DNA of 64,000 bases from Cephalopachus bancanus (taxonomy: Eukaryota > Chordata > Mammalia > Primates > Tarsiidae). Below the pieces are notes generated by a model. The model was not told the DNA's origin and made no database searches. It was given only the letters and a program-made list of their open reading frames with translations. Made by a program: the position numbers and the translations under genes. Below are positions 45,330 through 58,700 of this stretch, one piece after another (position 1 is the stretch's first letter; each line of letters begins with the position of its first letter). The stretch is from assembly GCA_027257055.1 (NCBI GenBank), contig JAPVLO010000978.1, positions 124,001-188,000 on the forward strand, read 5' to 3'.

Positions 45330-45410
45330 AAACACATATAAACCAACTCCAAAACCAAAAGAAGGAAAACAGACAAACAAGAAGAACAACAACAACTCTG
45401 TAAGGACATT

Positions 45411-48400
45411 ATGATAGGGATAAACTCTCACTATTCAACAATTAGCTTGAATGTGAATGAACTAAATGCACCACTGAAAAGACATAGAATGGCAAAATGG
45501 ATACAGAATAACAAGACAACAATTTATTGCCTTCAAGAGACTCAGCTCACTAGAAAGGACACTCACAGACTCAAAGTAAGAGGATGGGAAACAAATTTTG
45601 GGGTGAATGGAACACAAAGGAAAGGAGGAGTTGCAATCTTAATCTCAGAAAAAAATACCCTTTAAGCTATCAAAATTTAAAAAGATACAGAATGCCATTA
45701 CATAATGATGCAAGGTTCAATCTATCAACAAGAAATATCCATCCTAAACATATATATACCCAATATAGGAGTGCCAACTTTCATAAAGCAGCTTCTAGGT
45801 AAACTAAAAAAAGATATTGACTCCAACACCATCATACTTGAGAACTTTAATACCCCGCTCACAACCCTAGACAGATCAGCAGGACAAAAAATGAGCAACG
45901 AGATTCAAAACCTCAATGTGACTCTTGACCAAATGGACTTAACTGATACCTACAGAAAAATTCATCCAAAGACCACAGACTATACATTCTACTCATCACC
46001 ACATGGAACGTACTCTGAGTTCGACCACATACTTGGCCGTAAATGAAGCATAAGCAAATTTTAAAAGATCAAAATTTGTCATGCACCTTCTCAGACCACA
46101 GTGGAATAAAAATAAACATCAACACCAACAATGTTCCCCCAAAACTCACAAAGGCATGGACACTAAACAGCATGATGCTAGACAATTCCTGAGACAAAGA
46201 TGAAATCAAAACAGAGATTATAAGATACCTGGAAACAAATGAAAATGAAGAAACATCTTACCAAAACCTCAGGGATGCCATGAAAGCTGCAGTAAGAGGG
46301 GAATTCATATCTCTACAGACACACATGAAGAAAATGGAAAGATCACAAATTAACAGCCTGACAAGCCATCTAAGGAAGCTGGAAAAGCAAGACCACCAAA
46401 ATCCTAACTTCAGCAGAAGAATCAAGATAACCAAAATAAAGGCCCAAATATGGGACATAGAACACAAAAAATAATAATAATAATAACGAAACAAAAGCTG
46501 GTTCTTTGAAAGGATAAACAAGATCGATGGTCCCCTAGTAGACTGACCAAGAAAAAGAGAGAAAAAGCCCAAATACAATCAGAAACACAAAAGATCACAT
46601 CTGACCCTGAAGAAATACAAATGATCATTGGAGACTACTATGTATACCTATATGAAAACAAACTTGAAAACCTTAAGAAAATGTACGACTTGCTGACATC
46701 ACACAACTTGTGTTGGTTGAAACAAGAATAAATTGAGACCCTAAATAGACCGATAACAATCAATAAATTGACTATATAATAAGAAAACTATCTACAAACA
46801 AAAGCCCTGGACCAGATGGCTTTCCAGCAGAATTCTACAACACATGTAAGGAGGAGCTGATACCAACCCCACTAAAAGAATTCCAAGTGATTGAGAAAGA
46901 TGGAAATCTCTCCAAATCATTTCATGAGGCTAACATCACATTGAAACCAAGCCAGATAAAGACCCAACAAAGAAGGAAAACAACAGGCCAATATCTTTGA
47001 TGAACATAGATGCTAAAATTCTCAACAAGATCCTAGCAAACCATATTCAATAACACATCTCAAAAGTCATCCATCATGACCAAGTAGGTTTCATCCCAGG
47101 GATGCAAGGGTGGTTCAACATTCACAAGATAATAAATGTAATTAAATACATCAACAGACATCAGAACAAAAGCAACATGATTATATCATGAGATGCAGAA
47201 AAAACTTTTGATAAAATCCCGCACCACTTCTTGATAAAAACCCTCAAATATCTTGGTATACATGGAACATACCTCAAAATAGTATAAGTCATCTATGAGA
47301 AACCTACAACTAGCATACTCCTAAACAGACAAAAATTGGAACCATTTCCCCTGAAAACTGGAACAAGACAAGGATGCTCACTCTCTCCCCTCCTGTTCAA
47401 CATAGTATCGGAAGTCCTGGCTACAGCAATCAGAAAAGAGAAGGCGATCAGAGGTATCCAAATAGGAGAAGAGGAAGTCAAGTTATCTCTCTTTCCAGAT
47501 GACAGGATTGTGTACCTTGAAAACCCAAAAGAATCTGTCAAAAGCCTCCCCGCACTGAAAAGGGACTTTGACAAAGTCACAGGGTATAAAATAAATGTGC
47601 AAAAGACAATCATATTTCTTTACACCAATAAAAAACAAACAGAAACCCAATAAAAAGCACAATTCCATTCACAACAGCCACAAAAAAAAATGAAATACCT
47701 TGGCAATTTCTTAACCAGACACATGAAAGACCTTTACAATGAAAACTTCAAAACTCTGCTCAAAGAAATCAAAGATGACACAAACAAGTGGAAAAATATC
47801 CCATGCTCATGGATAGGAAGAATCACCATTGTGAAGATGTCCATCTTATCTAAGGCAATCTACAGACTTAATGCAATACCCATCAAATTACTGGCAACAT
47901 TCTTCTCAGACCTAGAAAAAACAATACAGGGATTCACGTGGAAACACAAATGACCAAGAATAGCCAGAACAACCCTCAGTAAAAAATAAAAAATTTAAAA
48001 AGCAGGCAGTATCACATTATCAGACTTCAAACTTTACTATAAAGCCACAATAATCAAAACAGCTTGGTATTGGTATAGGAATAGGCATAGAGACCAACGG
48101 AATGGAATTGAGATTCCAGAAGCAAAACCTCAATTTCTCAACCAACTCATCTTTGACAAAGCCTCCACCACCTACCACTGGGGAGAGGAGAACCTATTCA
48201 GTAAATGGTGCTGGAAAAACTGGCTGACAACATGCAGAAGATTCAAACAAGATCCCTATCTATCCCCATACACAAAAATTAACTCTAAATGGATCACAGA
48301 CCTAAATGTAAAACCTCAAGCCATAAGAAACTTAGAAAATGCAGGACACACCCTTATGAAAATTGGAACTGGCATCCAATTCCTGAACAAATCCAAAACG

Positions 48401-49181
48401 CACAGGCCATGAGAAATAAGATAGACAAATGGTACCTCATTAAACTGACAAGTTTCTGCAAAGCCCACAGACTGGGAAAATGTATTTGCCAACTCCAGGT
48501 CTGACAAAGACCTAACATCTTGGATCTACAAGCAACTTAAATATGCTGAAAAGAAAAAAACAAACAATCCCATTACAAAGTGGGCAAAAGATATGAACAG
48601 ACACTTCTTTAAAAAGGCATACGAGTGGCCAACAGATATATGAAGAAATGTTCAACCTCACTAATCAAGGAGATGCAAATTAAAACTACACTGAGATACC
48701 ACTTAACTCCAGTCAGAATGGCCATTATCAATAACTCAAAAAATAACAGATACTGGAGAAGATGTGGTGAAAAGGGAACACTTCTACACTGTTGGTGGGA
48801 GTGAAAAGTAGTGCAACCTCTGTGGAAAGCAGTGTGGAAATCCCTAAAAGCTCTAAATATCGACCTCCCATATGACCCCACAATCCCCCTACTGGGAATA
48901 TACCCTGAAGAACTCAAATCACTCTATAAAAAAAGATATCTGCACATGTACATTTATTGCAGCATTGTTCACAATAGCAAGAATCTGGAACCAACAATGC
49001 TGTCCATCAAAAGAGCACTGGATTTTTTAAATGTGGTACATATACACAATGGAATACTATGCAGCCATAAAAAAGAACAAAATCATGAACTTCACAGCAA
49101 CCTGGATGAAACTAGAGTTTGTAATACTGAGTGATCTCTCACAGAAACAAAGATCTGAGTATCACATGTTCTCACTCATAA
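45411..49181 (+). pseudogene. L1 ORF2 of copy F, multiply disrupted
   Basis: Starts MIGINSHYSTISLNVNELNA. The endonuclease is split near 45660. GDFNT is altered to ENFNTPLTTLDRSAGQ (near 45838) and KIDHI to EFDHI, so the active site is damaged. The RT core is open at 47336-47653, but FADD reads FPDD ([14 protein letters not shown]). Later pieces are 47690-47953 and 48811-49134. Many stops and indels make it inactive. Confidence 0.93.
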
Positions 49182-49454
49182 GTGGACCTTGAACATCTAT
49201 CATAATACTGTAAGAAAAAGATTGACATTGGCAGGCAACTATGGGGGGGCAGGGAGGGGAAGGGAGGTGGGATTAACAGTAGTCAATATCTGTCTGTGGA
49301 TGGGGGGACACCCCTTATCAACAAAGGTGCCTGAACAATGCATATTTGTATACCTAATCCTTAACTGTACCCCATGATTTTAAAATTAAAAATATGTTTA
49401 AAAAAATAAAAAATAAAATATCTTCCACTAGAAAAAAATGGAATAAAATGATAA

Positions 49455-50640
49455 AAACAAAAACCATCAACTTTATTTTTCATCATAAAGTCCATAAGAT
49501 TCAAGACACTTTTGTGAGAATGATATCAGTCATTTAGTCTTTCCCAAAGAACTGAAAGTTCTACTTAATGGTGCCTTTTTGACATTATTAATTGAAGAAA
49601 AATAGGTTCCTCTTACAAATTTGTTAAGATTAGAAAACAACACATAAGAAAGAGCCAAATCAGGACTGTAAAGTGAATATCGATTATTTCCCATTGAAAT
49701 TTTCAAAAGTGTCCTTGTTTGAAAAAAAGGAATGAGCTGTAGTGGAGAGGAATGCTTTGGGTAATCTTTTCCAGGTATTTTTCTGCTAAAGTCTTGGCTA
49801 ACTTTCTCAAAACACTCTCATAATAAGCAGATGTTATCATTCTTTGACCTTCCAGAGAGGCAACAAGTAAAATGCCTTGAGTATCCCAAAAAAAACTGTT
49901 GCTGTGGTATTTGTTCTTGACTGGTCTACTTTTGCTTTGAATGGACTACTTCTATCTCTTGGTAGCCCTTGCTTTGATTGTACTTTGTCTTCAGAATTGT
50001 ACTGGTAAAGTCACGTTTTGTGTCTTGTTACAATTCTTCAAAGAAATGCTTCAGAATCCTGATCTCACTTGTTTAAAATTTCCATTGAGTGTTCTGCTTT
50101 TGTCTGCAAATTATCTGGCACCCACTGAGTAGATGCAACCTTTTGCGCAACTTTGATTTTTTAGTCAAAATTGTGTGAGAGGAACCAACTGTGCTATCTA
50201 TTGTGTTGGCTATTGTTTCTGCTGTTACTCGTCAGGCATCTTCAATTAGTGCATGAACAAGAGGAATTTTTTCCCTGCAAGTTGATGTGAATGGTCTGCT
50301 GCTTCAGGCTTGATCTACTACACCCTCTTGTGCTTTATCAAAACAAGTTCTCTGCTGATTTCTTTGTGGCATTTTCCTCACAAACGCTTCACAAAGCATC
50401 AATGATTTCACACTCTTCTACTCAAACTTCGCCATAAATTGAATGCTTGTTCTTGCTTCAATTTAACTAAAATTCATGTTGCTGTGATTGATAGAGGCTC
50501 TTTTCTAATTGATGTCTTATCATTCTTAGTGCCTCAAACTAGATCCTTCCCCCACACATGTTATAACAAGTTTGTATGAATTTATTTTGATGCAAAAAGT
50601 TTTGCCAAAATACACACTGTCCATTTACTTTACAGACCAC
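49455..50640 (-). mobile_element. Decayed mariner transposon with transposase remnant
   Basis: On the minus strand, about 50290-50130 encodes an N-terminal mariner DNA-binding region: REKIPLVHALIEDA, a stop, RVTAETIANTI, then SSHTILTKKSKLRK. Upstream, near 50460-50400, is EARTSIQFMAKFE. The C-terminal end near 49560-49490 reads ISFSQKCLESYGLYDEK, typical of the end of such transposases. The middle (50100-49700) is recognisable only in fragments because of frame shifts. The span of about 1.2 kb is close to a full mariner. Terminal repeats are not clear. It belongs to a different mariner group from the copy at 37118. Confidence 0.8.
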
Positions 50641-51529
50641 CATAAAAGAGATGGCAGTCATACTATCTCTTTTCATCTCAGTGTGAGTGTAGCTTGATCA
50701 AGACTCCCTATTGGTTTCAGTATGGCATAGGAAATATCTCCTGGATGTATTGCCATGATTTACTATAGCTGGATGTGGAGTGGCTGCTGAGGGACGTGGG
50801 GATGCTGTGCTGTATTGACTGAATCCTGCCTTTGTCTCACTATTCCATTGAGAGTTTGATTATGAAACCCTTCTAGGGGAGTTTGATTCAGACCAGAAGC
50901 CTCCTCCCAATCTCATCTGCAGATATTCTCTCTTCCATCTCCTCCTCTTTCCTCTCCAGCTATCCTAGAGGGGGCCCAGCCTTCTCTGCATGCCCATCTC
51001 CCCATTGTGGGTCTGGGTAGGAACTGTGCACAGTGGCACCCAGCCTTGCCATGATGATCCCAGCTCACCTTTTCTCTGTTTTCACTGTTACTTTCTGAAA
51101 CCTATGCTGAGGATATCCCAACATCACAATAGGTTGAACCAGGTGTTATTCATTTGATGGATACCTGGTACAACAGGTGCCAGTCTGTGGCAGCAGTCAA
51201 TGAGGCCCATGCTCACTGCACCTGTCCCACAGTCTCCATACTCCTTGGATGGGTTGGGCTGCCCACTGTCCCACCTTCATCTGAAAACATAGGGATGGGA
51301 GGACCAGCCACAGAGCTCCAAACACAAGGCATGAATGCCAATGGAACTTTCCTCCCCCCTGCCCTGAGTGCTAACAGCAGCCCACGGGGATGCCTCAGTG
51401 TGATAAGCTGTGTGGGTCTTGCAGTGGGAACTGTAGACAAAGGAAAGGAAGAGAGAAAATGCCCTGTATGTCCTTGGCTCTCACTCAAGAAGAGCACCAA
51501 GTAAGAAAGACAAACAAAACTTGAGGAAA
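50641..51529. other. No gene seen
   Basis: Unique-looking DNA, more G/C-rich after 50900. The frames at 51154-51504 (plus) and 51213-51500 (minus) overlap and match nothing I recognise. Confidence 0.5.
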
Positions 51530-52260
51530 ACAGTCACAAAACATGACCACAGACTTCACAGAAGACAAAATTCCTGATGGCTAACAGACACAGGAAAATA
51601 TGCTCAACTGACTCCCTGGAGGAATGCCTAGTCCTATGACCACTGGACACCCCAGGCAAGGCTGCAGTGATGTAAAGGCCAGGCATGAGGTAGAACAGGC
51701 TGTCACCATGAGAGGAAAAGACTTTGCCTGGTTTTTGATGTGGGCCAGGGACATCCTGATAATGTGAGATAAACACAGACTTGTAACTCACAGATTCCAC
51801 TGCTGGACCTTCTCCACAGGGGAGATGGGAATAAGTGCTTTGTGGGACATAGTTCAGAGTATTGGAAGAGTGTAGTGCCTGCCAACAAGGAGCTGGGTAA
51901 AGAAATAATTGCATATTCTGTGAATATATTGTAACAGTAATTAAAATAAATGAACTCAATATGTATGAATTCAGTCCAAGAAAGCAACAATGGTGAGTTT
52001 AAAAAAGTATGTTTAGCATTATCAATTCAGTGTGACTTTGTGCAATTAGTAAAACTAAGCAAAGCATTTCCATACCCTCTTCTGAGTCATACCCTGGAGT
52101 ATTCTTCTCAGGATGGGAAGCACACAGGCCAGCTTCAGGACAGTGCTTACTTTTGGGGCAAGGAATGAACTGGGGAGGGGCAAGGAGCAGACCTCAGTTG
52201 TAGATGTATTATTGTATTTCTTTAACAATCTCCTAGACACTTATGGATATACTGACAGCA
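51530..52260 (+). mobile_element. Old LINE-1 (L1M-type) 3' end
   Basis: Diverged but ordered phrases of an ancient L1 end: GATGGCTAACAGACACAGGAAAATATGCTCAACT near the start, AAGAAATAATTGCATATTC near 51900, and TTCAGGACAGTGCTTACTTTTGGGGCAAGG near 52135. It ends around CAGTTGTAGATGTATTATTG. No frame survives. The match is from memory of such repeats and the boundaries are approximate. Confidence 0.6.
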
Positions 52261-53282
52261 ACTGCCCAGGTCATCTTGCATGGAATGGGTGAAAGCAGTG
52301 AAGTGCCCTCTTTCCCTGTCTGGTCCTGGGGCAGAGATTGTGTCCTGTTTACTCTGTTGTGTTGGTGTCCCCTTAGAACGTGGCTCAAAGGGGCATCCAT
52401 GCACAACCACTGAGTGGATGGGGCAGGGTCCTGCCAAGAGTCAGGTCCACTCCTTTTGGGGCCCAGCAATCCCCTACTGCACCAGCCCAGCAAGAGCTTG
52501 ACCAGGTAAGGTGAGTTCACTGGCCCAAGGGGGAAACTGGGAGTGGTGTTTGCTTGCTTCCATGAGACAATAGGATACAAATCAGGACAGAGAATCTTTA
52601 GCTCCCTGCCTGCCTCAGGGACTTGGGAGGAGAGTTTCAGAGTACTTCAATGGCCTGCTGGAGGCTTAGATTTCTGAATGATAGATAACAGCAGAAACAA
52701 TATCAACAAAGACACAATACTGTACTTTCGAATACAAGCTGCTCACAGCTCTAAGGCACCTGGCATCTCCTCAGATAGCTGGTTTCATCACCTAGCCAGC
52801 AGGTGAAGACAGGTGCCTTGGCAGGAAGTTTGAATGTAAAGAGATGGGTGCCTTTGCCCTGGAGCCCTGGGCAGTGTGCTGGCAACTATTCGGACAGGCC
52901 AGCTCTGGAAGCTGGGAAGACTGGAGGAAAGCCACTTCTCTGGGCTCTGTCTTTATGGCTTCTGATTTTTAAAGCAAATAACTCACAAGTCTTCACGTCT
53001 TCACGTCTTCACTCATTCATTTGTGAAGTAGGAACCTATTCCATGTACACTTTGTACAGGCCCTTGTGCTGGGAGCAAGCAGGATTGGAGGGACCACAGA
53101 AGGAGTTCCCTACTTTCAGAGCTCTGTCCTCTGTGTGACTCCTGCTGATGCAGCTGGGTCTGGGTTGGGCCTCGGGAACAAGTTGGAAAGGGGGAGATGG
53201 AGACTGAAGGGATCAGGTGGAGAGAGCAGCCCATGTGCAGAGGCAGGGACTGGAGAGCACATTCAGAGACTTGTAAGCTTTG
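52261..53282. other. No gene seen
   Basis: Moderately G/C-rich unique-looking sequence. A short direct triplication CTTCACGTCTTCACGTCTTC lies at 52992-53011. The frames (for example 52233-52580 minus and 52803-53138 plus) have no recognisable domain. Confidence 0.5.
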
Positions 53283-53285
53283 GGA

Positions 53286-53580
53286 GTGTGTGTGTGCATA
53301 CGTGGGTGAGTGTGTACATGCAAGTGTGTGCACACTCGTTTGTGTGCCTGTGTGTATTTGAGCATGTACATGCATGTGCTCGAGCATACATGCATGTGTG
53401 TGTTTTTGTACTTGTGTGTGTTCATGCACACCTATGTGTGTGGGAGTGAACACTTGTGTGTATGAGTGTGCATGCCGTGTGTGAGTGTGTGTTGGTACAT
53501 GCTATGTCTAGGTACTCATGTGTGTATGCTTGTACAGACATGCATGAGTGTTAATGAGGGTTTATGTATGAGTGTGTTTG
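53286..53580. repeat. Degenerate GT/TGTGTG-rich repeat
   Basis: About 300 bases dominated by TGTG, GTGCATG and ATGTGTG steps with frequent interruptions. It gives rise to opposite-strand frames of His/Thr/Cys-rich sequence that are not real proteins. Confidence 0.9.
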
Positions 53581-54520
53581 GAAAGGGTGTTCAAGTGGAA
53601 TATGAGGATGGAGAAGAGCCAGAGAGACTCGTGTCCCAAGCAAGGATGTTGGGTTCCATCAGGCAGATAGGGCCATCAGGAAGGGCCAATGTGGCTGCAG
53701 GTGTGGGTGCATGGCTAAGGGAGGGCACTGACAGGGAGGGCATGAACACTGAAAGAGTCAGGAGCCTACATCCACCCTTCAGAGGAGGCCACAGATGCTG
53801 CACCCTGGGACAGTGGGTAGAGGAGGACTGGGGTTTGAGATGATCCTTCGGTCACCTGTCCCTGGCAGCACAAACACTCCTGGCCTGATGACCATGGAGC
53901 TAGTTCCTCCCTGTTACTCTGGAAGTGGGACAGGGCAGTGAGAGAAAGTGCAGAGAGGGGACTGACTCCGAGTGACCATTGAAGACCCGGTCCAGACTGT
54001 CCTTTGCACATGGACTCTACTTGCTGCTGATTATGTGCCTATTGTGGGGGGGATGAAAGGGTGCCGAGAGTGTCCATTCTGTGTAGGCCCAGCTGGAAAC
54101 TATTATCACCAGGTCAATGAACCAGGCCTTTTGTCAGCTAGCTACTGTGGGGACTACTCAATTTCTGACTTTTGTGAAACCCTTCCCTGATTATGGTTAA
54201 TTTCTGAAAGCATTGCCTGGAGTAAGTCAGCTCTGGAAATGGCTCCTGCTTGTTGAAATCTAAAGCTATATAGGACCGGTGAATTAAATAGCAGGAGTAG
54301 GAATAAAATTTCAATTTAAGTAAGTAATTTGATTTTGAGGTTAGAACTACAAATCTGGGCCTAAGAGAAGAGAACAATGTTAGCTTTCGTCTATAACACA
54401 ACTTAAGTAAAGTTGTGTTAAGATACTTAAGATGACGCCTACTCACTGCTTGTTGGTCTTCTTGCCTCATTTCTCCTGTTTGGGCATGAGCCTGACTCAC
54501 CACCATCATCCCAGGCACAC
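53581..54520. other. No gene seen
   Basis: Unique-looking DNA. None of the overlapping frames on either strand shows a known domain or convincing exon structure. Confidence 0.5.
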
Positions 54521-54524
54521 GTGG

Positions 54525-54665
54525 CAGACTCAGGCTCAGTTTCTAGTCCCACTGCCTGACCCTGGGCAAGCCTGTCCATCGTTCTCAGCCTCAGTTTCCC
54601 CGCACTAAAGAGATGGGGCTGCACTGGATGATCTCTAACATGTGGCTTAGCTCTAACATGCAAGA
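54525..54665 (+). repeat. MIR-type ancient SINE
   Basis: CCTGACCCTGGGCAAGCCTG, CTCAGCCTCAGTTTCCCC and GATGGGGCTGCACTGGATGATCTCTAAC follow the MIR core order (…GGGCAAGTCA…CTCAGTTTCC…). It is an old, inactive tRNA-derived SINE with no gene content. Confidence 0.85.
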
Positions 54666-54959
54666 CAAAATGTACCATGTGTGAGAAGCACCTAGAGGGA
54701 CAAGAGGTGGTCCCCACCTGCATGTGCCACAGAACAAACATACCATAGAAGAGGGATAAAGAAGCAAGGCTGAAATCCTTTAATCTCTAAAGTCTGCATC
54801 TCCCAAGTTTCTAGTATTGGGGGACTTTTAAAAGAAAATTTGCTGTCAAGTACAAACATTATTCACTTGATTTGCTACTGACTGGCTTCAACAATATGCT
54901 CTGCTTTGTATCAAAAACCCAGAGGCATGAAATAAATTTCTCTTAGCGAATTGGGTCTA

Positions 54960-55573
54960 TCTGTCTACTGATTATAAAAGCTATATATTCTAGTAGGGAA
55001 AATTTGAAAAGTACAGAAAAAATTTGAAGAGTAAACAAAAATCATCTGTAACATTACCACCCAGAGTCTTCTAAACTTTTTGATGGAATATATGAATTCA
55101 AATATAAAAATCTTAAAATTGCAAAAAAACTGCAAACATACCAAGCGCCGATATATCCATTATATAGAATTAACAAATGTTAATATAGCAAGCCTTTTGC
55201 TTTCTAAAAAATGAAAATGAAAACATGGCATACCATGCACAGACGAGGTCCCTTTGACCTGCCAGGCCCCTCCCCAAGTCTATTTTGTCCGCTTGTATAT
55301 TACATGGTATCCATGAGTGACTTAGAATATTATTTTTTGTGCTTGTAAAATTTATATAAATGATATTGTTCTAAGTCTTTTTTGGTAGCCTTCTTTTTAT
55401 ATTAAACTGCATTTTTTGAGAAATTACCAATGCTGATTCATAGAGATCTAGCTTTTCTTTGTGTGCCAAATACTGTTTCATTGGATAAATATTCCATGTT
55501 TTATTTATCTATTCCTCTAATAATGAACATTTGCATTGTTTCTAATATTTTGCTTTTTTTATTGCATGAAATA
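54960..55573 (-). mobile_element. Old LINE-1 (L1M-type) 3' region, left part, split by L1 G
   Basis: The A/T-rich sequence here, including TACATGGTATCCATGAGTG, ATTTATATAAATGATATTG and TTATTTATCTATTCCTC, reads like the antisense of an old L1 3' region. It joins in sense to the sequence after 61997 (GGTGCATGTGAAG ... GGTAGAATTGTTGGATCC), as expected if L1 G inserted into it. Confidence 0.6.
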
Positions 55574-55789
55574 CTTTTTTTAATCAATATTTTTTATTAT
55601 GATATTGTGGGGTACAGTTAAGGGTTAGGTATACAAATATGCTTCATTCAGGCACCCTTATTGATAAGAGGTCTCCCATCCCCAGACCGATATTTACTAC
55701 CATTAATCCCATCTCCCTTCCCCTCCCCCCCATAGTTTCCCACCACTGTCAGTCATTTTCTTATATTATTACATTGGATATTCAAGGTC

Positions 55790-58700
55790 CGCTATATGTG
55801 TGAGTACATGTGATACTCAGATCTTTGCTTCTGTGAGAGATCACTCAGTATTATAGACTCTAGTTCCATCCAGGTGGCTGCGAAATTCATGGTTTTGTTC
55901 TTTTATATGGCTGCGTAGTATTCCATTGTGTATATGTACCACATTTTTTTAATCCAGTCCTCTTTTGATGGACAGCATGGTTGCTTCCAGGTTCTTGCTA
56001 TAGTAAACAATGCTGCAATAAACATACGTGTGCAGGTATCTTTTATATGGGGTGATTTGAGTTCTTCAGGGTATATTTCCAGTAGAGGGATTGTGGGGTC
56101 ATATTGGAGGTCAATATTTAGAGCTTTTAGGAATTGACATACTGTTTTCTACAGAGTTTGCACTGGTTTGCACTCCCACCAACAGTGTAGAGGTGTTCCC
56201 TTTTCACCACACCCTCTCCAGCAACTGCTAATTTTTGAGTTATTGATAATTTCCATTCAGAGTGGAGTTAGGTGGAATCTCAGTGTGGTTTTGATTTGAA
56301 TAAACCTGATGATTAGTGAGGTTGAACATTTTTTCATGTGTCTGTTGGCTGCTCAGATGTCTTCCTTTGAGAAGTGTCTATTCATACCTTTTGCCCATTT
56401 TATAATGGGGTTGTTTTGTTTGTTTGTTTTTCTTCAGCACATTTGAGATCCTTGGAGATCCAAGATGTTATGCCTTTGACAGTCCTGGAGTTGGCAAATA
56501 CTTTTTCCCAGTCTATAGGCTGTCTCCCTGTTCTCTTGATGGTTTCTTTGGCTTTGCAGAAGCTTGTCAGTTTAATGAGGTCCCACTTGTCTATCTTATC
56601 TCTTATGGCCTGTGTATTTCGGGTTTTGTTCAGGAATTGGTTGCCAGTTCCAATTTCCATGAGGGTATGTCCTTCATTTTCTAAGGTTCTTATGGTTTTA
56701 GGTTTTGCATTTAGTTCTCTGATCCATTTGGAGTTAATTTTTCTGTATGGGAATAGATAGGGGTCCTGTTTCAATCTTCTGTATGTGGTCAGCCAGTTTT
56801 CCCTACACCATTTACTGAATAGGCTCTCCCCTCCCCAGTGATAGGTGGTCAAGGCTTTGCTGAAGATGAGTTGGTTGAGAAATTGAGGTTTTACTTCTGG
56901 AATCTCAATTCTATTCCATTGATCTATATGCCTATTCCTGTACCAATACCAAGATATTTTGATGATTGTAGCTTTCTAGTAAAGTTTGAAGTCTGGTAAT
57001 GTGATACCACCTGCTTTGCTTTTTTTGCTAAGGATTGTTCTGGGTATTCTTGGTCGTTTGTGTTTCAATATGAATTCCTGTGTTGTTTTTTCTCAGACTG
57101 AAAAGAATGTTGCTGGTAATTTGATGGGTATTGCATTAAGTCTGTAGATTGCCTTAGGTAGGATGGACATCTTCACAATGTTGATTCTTCTCAATTCATG
57201 AGCAGGGGATATTTTTCCACTTGTTTGTGTCATCTTTGATTTCTTTGAGCAGTGTTTTTTAGTTTTCATTGTAAAGGTCTTTCACGTTTCTAGTTAGGAA
57301 GATGCCAAGGTATTTCAATATTTTAGTGGCTATTGTGAATGGAATTGTGCTTTTTATTTGGGTTTCTGTTTGTTTATTATTGGTGTAAAGAAATGCAATT
57401 GTCTTTTGCACATTTATTTTATATCCTGAGACTTTGCCAAAGTTCTTTATCAGTATAAGGAGGTTTTTGACAGATTTTCTTGGGTTTTCAAGGTACACAA
57501 TCATGTCATCTGCAAAGAGAGATAGCTTGGCTTCCTCTTCTCCTATTTGAATACCCCTGATTGCCTTCTCTTCTCTGATTGCTCTAGCCAGGACTTCCAA
57601 TACTATATTGAACAGGAGGGGTGACAGTGGGCATCCTTGTCTTGTTCCAGTTTTCAGGGGAAATGGTTTCAATTTTTGTCCATTTAGGAGTATACTGGGT
57701 TTCTCATAGATGGCTTTTACTATTTTGAAGTATGTTCCCCGTATGCCTAGCTGTTCAAGGGTTTCTATCAAGAAGGGGTGCTGGATTTTATCAAAAGCTT
57801 TTTCTACATCTAATGATATAATCATGTGGTTTTTGTCTTGACATCTGTTGATGTATTTAATTGCATTTATGGTTTTACGAATGTTGAACCAGGCTTGCAT
57901 CCCAGGGATGAAGCCTATTTGGTTATGATGGATGATTTTTGAGATGTGTTGTTGAATCCGGTTCGCTAGGATCTTGTTGAGAATTTTAGCATCTATGTTC
58001 ATCCAAGATATTGCCCTGTTGTTCTCTTTCTTTGTTGGGTCTTTACCTGGCTTGGGTATCAATGTGATGTTAGCTTTGTGAAATGATTTGGGGACAGTTG
58101 CATCTTTCTCAATCGCCTGGACTACTTTCAGTAAAATTCGTAAAAGCTCCTCCTTAAATGTCCTGTAGAATTCTGCTGGAAACCCATCTGGTCCATGGCT
58201 TTTTTTGTTGTAGGTAGTTTTTTTATTACGTAGCCAATTTCCTTGATTGTTATTGGTCTATTTAGTGTCTCAATTTCTTCTTGTTTCACCCTAAGCAGGT
58301 TGTGTGATGACAGAAAGTCCTCCATTTCCTTGAGGTTTATAAGTTTGTTTCCATACAATTGTAGATAGTAGTCTCTAATGATCTTTTGTATTTCTTCAGG
58401 ATCAGATATGATTTCATCTTTTGTGTTTCTGATTGTATTTATTTGGGCTTTTTCTCTCTTTTTCTAGGTCAGTCTAGCTAGGGGACCATCAATCTTGTTT
58501 ATCCTTTCGAAGAACCAGCTTTTTGTTTCATTGATTTTTTTTTTGTATTATCTTTTTGTCTTCTATGTCCTGGATTTGGGCTTTTATTTTGGTGATCTGG
58601 ATTCTTCTGCTGAAATTAGGGTTTTTGTGATCTTGCTTTTCTAGCTTCCTTAGGTGGCTTCTTAGGCTGTTAATTTGTGATCCTTCCATTTTCTTCATGT

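Larger units (their letters stand above)
42992..49420 (+). mobile_element. LINE-1 copy F, full length, decayed
   Basis: Starts GAGAGACTTCCAGCAAGATGG, matching the start of copy G (GGAACTTCTGGCAAGATGG). It carries a 1.4-kb 5' UTR, broken ORF1 and ORF2, and a 3' UTR with a polypurine tract (49242-49275) and an A-rich tail to about 49420. I could not find a convincing target-site duplication; both flanks are A/T-rich. It shows more substitutions and small indels than copy E. Confidence 0.95.

Noticed and set aside
53013..53453. His/Cys-rich 127-146-codon frames as a secreted or zinc-binding protein
   Set aside because: Both strands are open only because of the GT-rich repeat; there is no signal peptide or domain.
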